Assembly: GCA_905221605.1 (NCBI GenBank)
Contig: CAJNDS010002542.1
Coordinates: 1-64,000, forward strand
DNA: 64,000 nucleotides
From: Symbiodinium natans
Taxonomy: Eukaryota; Sar; Dinophyceae; Suessiales; Symbiodiniaceae
Direction: 5' to 3'
Position numbers and translations under genes: made by a program. Below, piece by piece: positions 32,336 to 42,411 of this stretch. Numbering within the stretch: position 1 is the stretch's first letter; each line of letters opens with the position of its first letter. The notes beneath the pieces were generated by a model. That model was not told where the DNA came from, did no database searches, and saw only the letters and a list, made by a program, of their open reading frames with translations.

Positions 32336-35300
32336 CACATATCAAGGGCAGCTTCGTGGCAGAGAAGCGGGCGTGCTGTTTCGGCTGCAGGGGATTTACC
32401 TGTTTCACCCATTGCTGCAAAAGCAGCACGTCAAGATCAACACCGCGTTTTTTGTCATCCTAAACCATAAACTCTAAACCCTAGACCCTAAACCCTGTTG
32501 GTGATTCTGAGGCAGAGCAGGGGATCGCAAGTTGTCGTTTTGCTGCCATGTCCGCGAGCGGCTTGCAGATCGTCCTGGGAAGCCCCAGTGAGTCCGAAAA
32601 ATGTCCGCCAATCTCCCTGGATTCGCAGTACTTCGATCGCATCATGACCGACATGAGAGCCATCAGTCCCGATATCGTGCGCGGGATCCCGGTGCACCGA
32701 TTCCTGCAGCGAATGCCCTGCAAGTGGTTAGCGAGAGAGAAGCGAAATTTTTACGGACTCAGTCAGGCTGGGGGCTGACACGCTATGGAAACAAGTTGTT
32801 AATGTTCTGTATGGGTGGGTGTCAAAAATCTGGTCCCTTTTTGGATCCTGATTATCATACGGCACCAAACATTTAGGGCACCCCAAAAGGGATTATAATT
32901 TTGACAACCACCCGTATGGACCTCGATTCTAATCCTTTTGGACCCCATGACAGACCCTAAACCCTGCACCCTAAAGCCCAACAGAGTTTAAGAAATTCAT
33001 GTCAGGTTTCCAAGGCCTCAGATCCAACCCCAAAGGTGACAAATCAGCTGGATGAGTTCTGGTCTCACAGCTGGCGCACGAATGCGGGTCTCAAGTACCT
33101 TGGGGGGGACCACATGAACCCTGAAATTGGAGGGGTTCGGGTTTAGGGTTTAGGGTTTAGGATTTAAGGGTCATACACCCAGTACTACTATCATTCCTAT
33201 TAAGTTATATGAAGGTTCGTTTGCTACTTCAGGTATGTCAACATCCTCTTCCTGAACAACGGCTTCCCAGCATTTGTGGTTGGCACTCTTTGTGCCCTGG
33301 TGGCTTTCAGTTTAAATTTGGCTGGCATCTTGCCGAAAGAGTCCGTTGCGGGCCCAGCAAATGCGTGGTGCACCACATCTGGAGTTATCGGCTACTACGT
33401 GACTCTTCTACTCTGGCGGAGCAGGACACCTGGCGTCAGGGTTGAGGGTTTAGGGCTGGCTCAGCTGCTCGATGATAGCAGGGCTCGAAACAAAAACATA
33501 TAAACCCTGAACCCTTTTTTGGGGGGTTTTCGCCCTGATAAAGGCTTCAAGTAGAATCGGATGGTTGCGGAGGAAGTGAAAGAGGGTTTATGGCTTATGG
33601 CTGGGTTTAGGGCTTAGGGTTTAGGGCTTTAGGGTTGATAGGGCTTATAAGGTTTAGTACGGCGCGCGCATGATTTCGCAGAGTTCTGAGTGTTGGAGGG
33701 CGGGATGGCCCCCAATCCCCCCAAGCCCGAAAACTCCCCAAAACCCCCAAACCTCCCAAACCTCCCAAACTCCAAAACCCCCCCCGGGCCCCTCAAGGCC
33801 GCAACCTCCGAACCCCCAAGACCGACGAAGCCCCGAAGCCCCCAAGCTTTTAGACCCCTAAACGCAACAGCCTAAGCCCTTCAAGGCCTAGAAATCCTAA
33901 AGCCCGAAGCCCCCGAAGCCCTTAAAACCCTTAACAACTCCGCATGTTCTGAAGTGTGGGCCCGTAGGTTTTTTTAGGGTATATAAGGGGTATATGATTC
34001 TTCCCCAATTTCGGGCCCACTACTAAGAGACCATGTAACTACCCCAAGAGCAGGAAACTTGCCTTCCTTGATGTCGCTTGCATCAGCCAGACTGATCGGG
34101 AGCTGAACGGTCTCGGCCTTCTCAGTGCCTCTTCGGATTCAGGAGGTTTAGGAGGTTTAAGGGGGCTTAGGGGGCTTAGGGGGTTTAGGAGGGTTCAGGG
34201 TGTTTAGGGGGTTTAGGGGCTTAGGGGGTGCAGGGGGTTCAGGGTGTTTAGGGGGTTTAAGGGGGTTTAGTTGTTCAGGGGGTTTAGGGGGTTTAGGGGG
34301 TTTAGGGGGTTTGCAGGGTTTGCGGGGGTGTGCGGGGGTTTGCGGGGTCTGGGGGTTTAGGGGTTTAGGGGGTTTAGGGTTTGGGTTGTGTGGGCGTTTG
34401 GGTGTTTAGGGGTTTAGGGGTTGCAATGAGCTTCGAGCTGAACTGTCTTGGCCGCTCAGTGCCTCTTACAACGGGTTGAGGGTTTAGGGGGTTTAGGGGC
34501 CAGGGGTGTAGGGGTTCGGGGTTTTATGGGGTTTAGGCTGTTTAGGGCTTCAGCGTTTTAGGGGGTTTAGAGCTTTGGGGGTTTAGGGGGTTGAGGCTGT
34601 TCAGGCCGCGCAGGGGCTTTTAGGAGGTTTAGGGTGTTTAGGGGTTTAGGGACTGTTTAGGGCTTTAGGGGTCTAGGGGTTTAGGGGGTCAGTGTGTTGA
34701 GGCTGTTTAGGGGGTTTGGGGGGTTAGGGTGTTTGGGCTGCTGAGGGTGTGCAGGGTGTTTAGGGGGTTTAGTAGGTGTTTAGGGTGTTTAGAGAAACGG
34801 GTTGCAATGAGCTGCGACAATTACCGTATGATCCCCTTTCAAACCCTTATACAATTGACTGTACACTTCCAAAGCACCCCTTCGAATTGAATATGCCCCT
34901 AAACCCCAAACCCCAAACCCCAAACCCTAAACCCTAAACCCTAAACCCTAATCCCTACACCCTAAACGCTAAGCCCTACTCTCATCAGAATCCCTAAACC
35001 GAATTTGAACCTGTGGCAGGGGATTATAGGCCCATGAGGGAGTATCTGTGAGGCTCCCAAGTGCTGCGACCCAGTGCCCTACATGTCACAAGTGACTTGC
35101 CCCGTGACATGAGTGCCCCAGGCCAAGTGAAGGAGGTGTCCCCAGTGCCAGTGCCCCGAAGTGACGCAAGTGTCCCAAGTGACCGAGTGAACCCAGTGCC
35201 AGTGCCCCCAAGTGCTCCAAGTGTTCCGAATGAAGTTCAAGAGGCCCAAAGTGTGGCGCAAAGTGTGCTCCAAGTGCTCCCAGTCTTCTGACCCTAGTGG

Positions 35301-37836
35301 CACCTAGGTCTCAGTTGTGTCTCGAGTTTCACAAAGTGACGCAAGTGACCCAAGTGCCCCACGTGAACTTTGTAACACGCTAACCGAGTGCACGTGCTCC
35401 AAGTGCCCAAAGTGGCCCAAGTGTCGCAAGTGACCCAGGTGACCCGAGTGTCCCAAGCGACCGAGTGAATGAAGTGTTTGCAGTGACCCCAGCAACGCGA
35501 ATGTTCCCAGTGGTGACGAAAGTGTGCCACGCATCCTAAGTGATCCAGCGCCCTAAGTGTTGCAAGCGACCCAAGTGATCCAAGTCAGCCAAGTGTTGCC
35601 AATTCTCCCACAATTTCAAGTGTGCCAAGTCTGACCCAAGCGACCCAAGCGTCCCAAGTGCTCCAAGCGACCCTGTAGCTTCAGTGAAGAGTTTCATATT
35701 AGGCACCTTGCATCAAGTACATGGTGCTTTTCAAAAATGAGAAGAAGGCCTTGATGCCATGAGAGTTGTACGTGGGCGGTCTTGGGGCGGGTGGTCTGCC
35801 GAGTAATGCGCTCTCACAAAGCGCGCTGTCGTTTTAAGACCTTCAACCCTAAACCCTAAACCCTAACCCTGAATTAGTACTCGATCAGTCTAGTCATGTC
35901 CTTGGCCAACTACTTTCCTTGTGAGCAAATCCGAGGCATGGGTGGATTTCTGAGATGCTTCCTTCCTGACCAAAAGCAAAGTCTTTTTGGGTTTAGGGTT
36001 TAGGGTTTGGGCGTTTGGGACTCCGCATTCTGTGGACAAAAGAAGTTTTATCTTTTCATGCGATGGTTTTTTATGCCCTAAACCCTAAGCCTAAGCCCTA
36101 AACCCTCCCTGAGAATATGCAATATGTACACGATTGCATGCGCCGCTTGGGCCGCCGGACCTCCCGAACCTCACAGGCCTTACAAGGCCTAGAACTGGAA
36201 GAGGCCCCTCATCGGTGAAGGTGGCAGCAGTCAGAGCCGGCAAGTGGCCTCCGAAACGACATTGCGTCATGCGTGCATGGCGTGGTGCATGGCGAGTGCC
36301 CTCACTAAACAGAGCCCATAGCCAACAAGCCGTCGGAAGGGCTTTGCACAGCTGCACCGTCGGGCCTCCATGACCGGCATCCGGAACAAAGCGTGGGGGG
36401 CGAGTCAAGAAGCAAACAGGTTTGGGAGAGCAGGGAGGCTGGTAGGGGGGGTGGGTACGGGTATGCAGGTTGGGGTCGTTGGAGTAGGGAAGCAGGGATG
36501 GGGGAGGGGTCAGGTAACGGGTCGTCAGACCTGGCAGTCTGTGGTTCTTACAAGCCTGGCTCCTCCCCATGCGAGAGCGGAAAAAGCCCTTCACTGGCGC
36601 TCGCCCCCAGCTTGCCGGGCTCGGCGGATTCTAGTGTCATTTAACAACCATAAAGCTAGCGTAATCCTTTTCAAGGTTCACAGTCGCTACTCGTCCTTTG
36701 GGATGAGACTGTCGTCACGAGATTGTGGTGCATGTTCGCAACCTGGTCTGTTGTGGTGTTTTTCCCTCGCGCATGTATAGCGTATCCCAAACTCTGGAAA
36801 ATTTGGCACTCTACTGTCTCCTACGAGTTCCGACTTTTGACATTAGGGTCGCAGTCGCAGTAAGGAGATGGCAGGTTTCTTACACAGCAAAGGTCCTAAC
36901 GCAGACAAGTCTGTGCTGGTTTGCCCAGTGTTTACTGGCCCCGCACTTTTTGTGGGTCACCTTGGTGTCAGCGTGCTGCTGCTTGCACTGTTGTGTGCGG
37001 ACTTGCAGCTGTTTCCGTGGGGTGGAATCTTCATATCTGCTATGGTGTTCCCATGCCTGGTGTTTCTTGCCTATGTGGTCCTTGCGCATTGTCGAAGCAT
37101 TGACGTGATGCAACATCAAGTCCGTCACTTCACTGTTGAACAGTCCTTCTGCCATTGCTGTGACAACGGTCACGTGGGCGCCAATGGCGGGGAAATAACC
37201 TGCGACCGCCTCACGATTCTTCGGTGCATTTCTGCTTGGTTCGGGTCTGTGGAAACCTTCGAGGCCCTGGTTCGGACACAGGTTTCGAAAATGTTGGTCT
37301 ACCAGCTTGCGAATCAGGTGTTCTCATATTGGCGCATCGTGCAGGCAGCAAGCCCAGTTGCATGGGCCATATTGGATATGCTTGACCGGAACCTTTTTGG
37401 CATAACGCTTGCAGTGCCGCAGACGTCACTTGCAGCTGTGACTTATGTTTTCTGCTATGCACCAAGTATCTCTCTGATTCTACTTCGCTTGGCATACAGA
37501 GTGCGCAACCTTGGACACAGCAAGTGGACACAGTGGCTGCTTGCTGTTGCACTCCTGGCCGCAGCTATATCTTTGTTCAACATCTTTTCCAGATTTGCTT
37601 TGTGGAGACGTCGTATGCTTGGCGTTTTTCCTCCCAAGTGGTTTCTAGGTCTAGGGCCCCATAAGGTCGGGTCGCTGATTTTCGTGGCATACTTTTGGTG
37701 CGAGCATGCGATTAAACGGCTTTCGGACGATCTCTTTGGGAACTGGATGCCTGCGAACATTGCGCTGCTCATAGTGACGGGTGCAGCCACCCTAGTTCTG
37801 TGGCGGCACTTGCCTGCCATTGAGACGACACCCTAA
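32336..37836 (+). CDS. Tandem membrane-protein gene, copy 5, with extra intron
   Basis: Exons: A2 about 32520-32766, B1 33036-33094, B2 33233-33424, C 34054-34124, D 35936-35956, E 36676-36737, F/G 36865-37836 (open throughout, 324 codons including the stop). B1 plus B2 is 59 + 192 = 251 nt, the family length, so 33095-33232 is an intron found only here. C reads KLAFLDVACISQTDRELN, more diverged than in the other copies. The upstream exon relative (32340-32437) has lost bases and does not keep frame. Exon F lacks the stop seen in copies 2-4 and reads directly from NIFSRFALW into VGSLIFVAYFWCEHA. Exon E and its following intron most resemble copy 2 (VVTRLWCMF, donor GCAACC). Confidence 0.7.
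32810..32918. mobile_element. Inverted-repeat element in intron A-B of copy 5
   Basis: Ends ATGGGTGGGTGTCAAAAAT (32811) and ATTTTGACAACCACCCGTAT, about 109 bp in all, inside the intron between exons A2 and B1. The same intron is only about 100-115 bp in the other copies and lacks it, so it enlarged an existing intron. Confidence 0.7.
33095..33232 (+). mobile_element. Copy-specific GT-AG intron with telomeric repeats
   Basis: 138-bp insertion splitting exon B of copy 5 after CTCAA. Donor GTACCT, acceptor CTTCAG|G; GTA is repeated at both borders. The interior has GGGTTTAGGGTTTAGGG (33139-33160). Removing it restores CTCAAGTATGTC exactly as in copies 2, 3 and 4. Confidence 0.75.
33958..34050. 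mobile_element. GGGCCC-ended hairpin before exon C of copy 5
   Basis: Arms GTGTGGGCCCGTAG and TTCGGGCCCACTAC flank GTATATAAGGGGTATAT. It ends only about 10-20 bp before the exon C acceptor (CAAGAGCAG|GAAACTT), so its right side may have supplied the acceptor region. Related to 10873-10939. Confidence 0.5.
34125..35055. repeat. Degenerate TTTAGGGGG field in intron C-D of copy 5
   Basis: More than 600 bp of TTTAGGG, TTTAGGGG and TTTAGGGGG units (34140-34790), then CCCCAAA/CCCTAAA in the reverse sense (34893-34980). At 34430-34470 an imperfect echo of the end of exon C and its donor (GAGCTGAACTGTCTTGG, then CTCAGTGCCTCT) is embedded, and a shorter echo lies at 34800-34815: local duplications that copied a splice site. 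Confidence 0.8.
35060..35690. repeat. Minisatellite of CCAAGTGNCC-type units
   Basis: About 630 bp built from 9-12-bp units around CCAAGTGACC and CCCAAGTG, very degenerate, in intron C-D of copy 5. Open frames on both strands are repeat products (for example HLGHLRHLGHFGHL on minus). Confidence 0.85.
35957..36675 (+). other. Long intron D-E of copy 5
   Basis: 719-bp intron, donor GCTTCC, acceptor TCAAG|G. 36130-36640 is GC-rich, unique DNA with long overlapping frames on both strands (36091-36594 minus; 36370-36780 plus), none with a recognisable domain. It may be foreign sequence inserted in the intron. Confidence 0.5.
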
Positions 37837-38775
37837 ACCCTAAACCCTTGAGTCTTTGACATCTGAAAAAGGTTCTTGCAGACCACCGCACCTGAGTAAT
37901 GGGCGCACTGAAGCCGACTAAAGCGGCGTTTAAGGTTTCGGGTTTAGGGTTTAGAGTTAAGGCAAAGGCCCTAGAAGCGCATTCCAGAACACCCTAACCC
38001 CACAAAGATCCAAAACCTCAAAGTCCTTGGCCAGCTAGCCGGCATGAGCTGCCGGGGGCAGGGGTTCGCTTTCGGGCTCAAGTGGCCTTTGGGGCATGGG
38101 CCAAACAGGGGTCGGGTGGGCTTACTGGTCAAAAAAATCAAAAGAAAATAGTCCCTGTACTACCCTTACAAGGAAGATTCTTTTTTACTTTTGCGGGGTT
38201 CTTAAGCAAATAGTAGTTTAGGGTTTGAGGCAGAGTTTGAGGCAGGAAAGAGCCCAAGTCCGCGTGGTTTGGGCGCATAGGGTTTAGGCGGCAGCCTTGT
38301 TTCAGGGGTAGAGTTTAAGGGTTGAGGGTTTGTTTCAGAGCGAGTGGCTGGATCGAACTTCTGTAGCCCACTCAAAATCCTAAACCCCAAAGTCCCTACA
38401 GACATGACAACCTGAAACTAACACCCCAAACGCCCACTCACCCGAAACACCCTAAACACCCCAAGCACCTCAAAGACCCCAGCCACACCAGCCACCCTAC
38501 TCACCCCAACCCCACAACAACTCATGCACACAGCCGGTGCCCTGTGACGATAAGGGCCTTGGATGTTTTTTGTTGCGGGATCCCTTGCGTTTTGGGTCGC
38601 AGGCTGATCATGGGCATGTCCCCCTGATGCATCCCAAAATGATAGAGATATAATCCTCTTACCTGTACCTCAAGGCAGCAAGACAGGTACCCCAAGACTT
38701 CGGAAGATCCCTCTTGTGGTTAAGGGTTTAGGATTTAGGGTTTAGGATTTAGGGTTTAGGGTTTAGGGTTTACGG
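37837..38775. other. Region after the tandem array, no gene seen
   Basis: Telomere variants at 37820-37850, 37930-37955, 38215-38345 (degenerate) and a TTTAGGG run at 38722-38772. No coding signal in the remainder; no sixth copy of the tandem gene follows. Confidence 0.6.
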
Positions 38776-41540
38776 ATGAGCAAGGTCCTTGAGTTCTGCA
38801 TGCCCTCCCCCATTGGAACCATGCCACAGACCATGCCATGGCACCGGTTCTCCGGACCCGGGCCGTCACAGACAGCCAAGCTGGCAGAGGCTCAGGGGAC
38901 GAACGGGGGGGACCCTTGTAAGGGACCTTCCGAAAGGGGGTTATTTGGGGGTTCTTGAGGGGCTACTTTGGGATATAGGGACTCATAGGGACTATAGAAG
39001 GTACATACATATAAGGTCTATGTAGGGGATTATGATTAATAAGGGTCCTTTTTAGCCCCTGAAGAGGCCGACGGTGGGAGTTGGGACTCCATGAGCTCTT
39101 TGCGATGCCTCAGAGCCTTCTTCAGCTCGACGTGGTCAGCTATGGCGTCGGTGGTACTTGCTGTGGCAGGGCCGGAAGTACTCAGAAATATTCAAAGACA
39201 CCGGTCTTCCACAGAGGTTGGGGTTTAGGGTTGTGGGTTTTGGGTTGTGGGTTTTTGGGTCTAGGGTGTTGGGTTTTGGGTTACGGTTCAGCATCTCAAG
39301 CTAAAGCATTCACTAGTCAAGCAGTGTTCAAGTGACGGAGGCACGCCCACCCACCCCGTTGGGTCCCACAACATTCAGAAAATATTCCGCTTTACTTAGG
39401 ACTCCTCAAGACAGCTTCCATCTTTCTTCAACCGTACACCCTAAACTCTGAACCCTACACCCTAAACCCTGAACGGCCCATGTGCCCTAACAGGCCCTAA
39501 GGCCGAAACCCCAAGGACCGGTAGGTTCTTTGCTGACGCGGACCAAAGGAGACTGTTGGGTTCTGGGGTATCCGTCAACCTAAGCCCTTAAACCCTATAA
39601 ACAGCTCTAAACCCTAAACACCCTAAGCATCCCAGAGCCCCCTGCCATTAAATCCTAATTCAACCCACCCTAAACCCCAAACCCCAAACCCCAAACCCTA
39701 AACCCTAAACCCTAAACCCTAAACCCTAAACCCTAAACCCTAAACCCTGAACCCTAAACCCTAAACCCTAAACCCTAAACCCTAAACCCTAAACCCTAAG
39801 CCCTAAGCCCTAAGCCCTAAACCCCAAGCAGCTCAGGTGCCCGAGCCGGCCGCTGGGTGGAGGCTTTGCAGCTGCTGGCCGCCATGCCCGGAAGACGCGT
39901 GCAGCCGCCACGACTTTGCAGTTCCGGGTAGGGGGTTTAGGGTTTAGGGTTTAGGGTTTGGGGTTCAGGGTTTAGGGTTTAGGGTTTGGGGTTCAGGGCT
40001 TAGAGTTTAGGGTTCAGGGGATAGAGTTCAGGATTCAGGGCTTAGGGGGTGTTATCGGCTGCAGGAGGTTTAGGGGATATGCGGGGGGGGGGGGGGGGGG
40101 GGGGATAGGGGGGTTTGAGGTTGAGAGGGGGGGGGGGGTCTAGCCAGGTTTTCTACGCATGTCAGGTGCGGGCCAATGCCGTCTGCCTCAACACGAACAT
40201 CACTGCCTGCAGTAGAAGCAGTTTTTGGCGCCTTGGGCTGGGACTCCTGTCCAAGATGCCTCCCTCGCACATCCTGCCCACGGTGTTGAGGATGCCCAGT
40301 GGTAGCCTTGTTTCTTTTTTTGTTTTGATTTTGTTTGGGGGGGGGGAGGTTCCCTTATATACAGTATGCTCGTATGCTCCATGTAGCAAAAGCAGGGGCA
40401 CCCTTTCTGCTATGAGGTTGCTGCGGGGGGAGGAACCGAGGTTGTCAGCTACTCCGCAGGAGTCGGCGCGCTGGAGGAAGGTGGCGAGTGGAGTGCGGCG
40501 TTGCAGCTGCTGTGGGAGATGCCTGGGACACAGCTTGAGGCCAATACAGTCAGCTTCAATGCAGGCATCTTTGGGATGTGCCCCCTTATACTACGTTACT
40601 GCAACCGTCCTTAGCAGGGATTGTAGTACCCCCCCCTACTATAATCCCTATGAAGGACGGGTAGTCTAAGGGGGGAACATCCCAAGAGGCATCAGTGCTT
40701 GTGAAGAGAGCAACTCCTGGAGATGGGCAGCCGCTTTGCTCTCGAAGTTGCATGAAGCCTCAGTCACCGCAACGGTCATCAGCTTCAATGCCCTGGTGTC
40801 TGCCATGCGAGGGAAGCGGGGGGGGTGGCCGCAGGCCCTGCAGGCGTTTTCTGAGATCCGGGCTAGAGTCCTTGCCCCAACCGCGGTCAGCTATAATGCT
40901 GCCATCAGCGCCTGCGAGAAAGAGGGATGTTGGCAGATGGCACTCGAGCTCATGGCCAGCATGCGCCTCGCAAGCCTGCAGCCCGACGTCATCACCTTCA
41001 GTGCCATCATCAGCACCTGTGAGAAGGGTGGCCAATGGGAGTTTGCCTTGCTCCTGTTGTCTGCCATGTCAGGCGCAATGATTCTTCCGGATGTTTTCAC
41101 TTTCAGTGCCTCCATCAGTGCGTGTGAGAAGGGCGGGGAATGGCAGGCTGCCCTCCAGCTCTTGGCCCAGCTCTCACTTTCCACGGAGCCGGATGTCGTC
41201 TGCCTTAGCTCTGCTGTGAGTGCCTGCGAGAAGGGCTCACAGTGGCAGGCGGCCCTGCAGATTCTTTCGGAACTACCAGCCTCTACAGCACCTGTACCCC
41301 AAACAGCCTCTACCGTTTTAAGAGGATACATATAAAAGAAATCATAATCAAGGAACCCCTAAAAAGGTAGGTCTTCTGGGCTACAGGTAAGAGCGAACAC
41401 CATCACGTTCAACGCCGGCCTTAGCTCACTGGAGAAACGCGGGAAGTGGCGAATGGCGCTGCATCTGCTTTCAGAGATGTCGGCGCAGCGTGTAGCGAGG
41501 ACGCCAATCAGCTTCAATGCCAGCATAAGTGCCTCTAAAC
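38776..41540 (+). CDS. PPR-repeat protein, at least seven exons
   Basis: Exons, each joined so that 35-residue repeats are restored: about 38776-38905; 39067-39165 (RWELGLHELFAM, then LDVVSYG); 39837-39898 (RAGRWVEALQLLAAM); 40166-40282; 40441-40564; 40689-41287; 41387 to about 41540. Donors in order after the second exon: GC (39166), GT (39899), GT (40283), GC (40565), GC (41288); every acceptor is AG|G. Repeats rebuilt across the last three junctions are exactly 35 long. The 5' end (ATG 38776, directly after TTTAGGG repeats) and the 3' end (open frame into a C-homopolymer) are uncertain, and more PPR pieces follow at 42600-44405. P-type PPR array, expected RNA binding in an organelle; no catalytic domain. 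Confidence 0.7.
39166..39836 (+). other. GC-AG PPR intron built of telomeric repeats
   Basis: 671-bp intron between TCCG|ARAGRW halves of one PPR unit. After degenerate TTTAGGG/TTGGGTT units (39219-39290) it holds a CCCTAAA array at 39660-39830 that runs to within a few bases of the acceptor CAGCTCAG|G. Confidence 0.65.
39899..40165 (+). other. GT-AG PPR intron with TTTAGGG and poly-G
   Basis: 267-bp intron starting GTGCAGCC, followed in the next exon by GTGCGGGC, a GTGC direct repeat at both borders. Interior: TTTAGGG variants (39929-40050), then G tracts at 40082-40104 and 40126-40138. Confidence 0.65.
40283..40440 (+). mobile_element. Introner-like element, GCCCAGT family
   Basis: Intron of 158 bp, GT-AG. 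It contains AGGATGCCCAGTGGTAGCC, T and G homopolymers, AGGTTCCCTTATA and GGGGCACCCTTT, in the same order as the complete element at 41653-41778. Right inverted end is decayed. GTTG/GTGTTG at the borders could be a target duplication. Confidence 0.65.
40565..40688 (+). mobile_element. Introner: TTGGGATG hairpin as GC-AG intron
   Basis: The hairpin element (40571-40685; arms TTGGGATGTGCCCCCTTA / TAAGGGGGGAACATCCCAA) is inserted within a PPR codon string. GGCATC stands on both sides (40564-40569 and 40688-40693), a 6-bp target duplication. Removing 40565-40688 joins AATGCAG to GCATCAGTGC and restores NAGISAC and a 35-residue repeat. The duplicated GGCATC supplies the GC donor; AAGAG|G is the acceptor. 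Confidence 0.8.
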
Positions 41541-41652
41541 TGCATTTTTTCACAACCTTGTTAGCTTGTGTTCCGAAGCCCGCCCCCCCCCCCCCCCCCA
41601 AACCCTAAACACTAAACCTCTCTTACTACATATATAGATAAAACATAACTAG

Positions 41653-41778
41653 GATGCCCAGTAGTACCCTTATTCCTTTTTTTTTTTTTTGGGGGGGGGG
41701 GGGGGGGGGTAGGTTCCCTTATAAACCCCTTCAAGCAAAAAGGGCACCCTTTTTAAGCCTTGGTTACTGGGCAGCCTA
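41653..41778. mobile_element. Complete GCCCAGTA-ended element
   Basis: Left end AGGATGCCCAGTA, right end TACTGGGCAGCCTAG (reverse complement CTAGGCTGCCCAGTA), about 126 bp, with T13 and G19 homopolymers and the core AGGTTCCCTTATAAACCCC...AAAAAGGGCACCC inside. It is a short non-autonomous DNA element; another right end (GGTTACTGGGCTACC) is at 56226-56241. Confidence 0.7.
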
Positions 41779-41805
41779 GATAATATAAATAATATAAATA
41801 CAATG

Positions 41806-41836
<31 letters not shown>

Positions 41837-42011
41837 GAAAATAAGCCATAATGACTTCGTGGGCATGGGCACAAACCTCAGCGGGCAAGGCAGAAACCTT
41901 CGTGGGCAATGCACAAACCTTAGTGGGCAATGCAGCCCCACCCCCCCCCCCCCCGCTCAGCTGCCCCACCCCACCCCCAACCCCGCCCCCACCCAGGCTT
42001 AGGAATAAAAA

Positions 42012-42026
42012 CATTTTTGGCTCAAG
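42012..42026 (+). other. Possible spliced-leader relic
   Basis: CATTTTTGGCTCAAG matches the 3' part of the dinoflagellate spliced leader (CATTTTGGCTCAAG) with one extra T. Relics like this mark retroposed mRNAs in dinoflagellate genomes. The upstream leader bases (CCGTAGC) are missing and no coding sequence clearly follows, so chance is possible. Confidence 0.3.
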
Positions 42027-42411
42027 GCATTGGGTTTAAGGCGCAGCTGAAAATGATAAGTTTGTATGTTCCTCATGTTATAGTATTCTCTGGGTGGGTG
42101 GGCATTCCTCCATCACACGATGAAAGCTCGACTAGGGAAAGCCAGCACATGAGATGCTGAACCCCTCAGTCCTCAACCCTAAACCCTAAACCCCTGCTAC
42201 CAGGATGTTGAGAAGTTGAAAGCCGCTTAGTTAGGTGGAACTGGGTCTGCATAGGTGGCACCATGCAAACCTTACCTGCGATTGTGCCTCGTGTCTTCCG
42301 TCAGCCTGCATAGGGTTTAGGGTTTAGGGTAACTCTTGTTGGGGTCCTGCTTTTCAGGGTGCCGTACGGTATAGTGTGCCCGAAAAGGTATCAGAATTTA
42401 CAGAACTAATA

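Noticed and set aside
35060-35534. Open frames HLGHLRHLGH and similar
   Set aside because: They follow the CCAAGTGACC minisatellite unit exactly.
36091-36594. 167-codon minus-strand proline-rich frame
   Set aside because: Lies wholly in an intron of copy 5, overlaps + frames of similar length, and has no domain; kept only as unassigned intron content.
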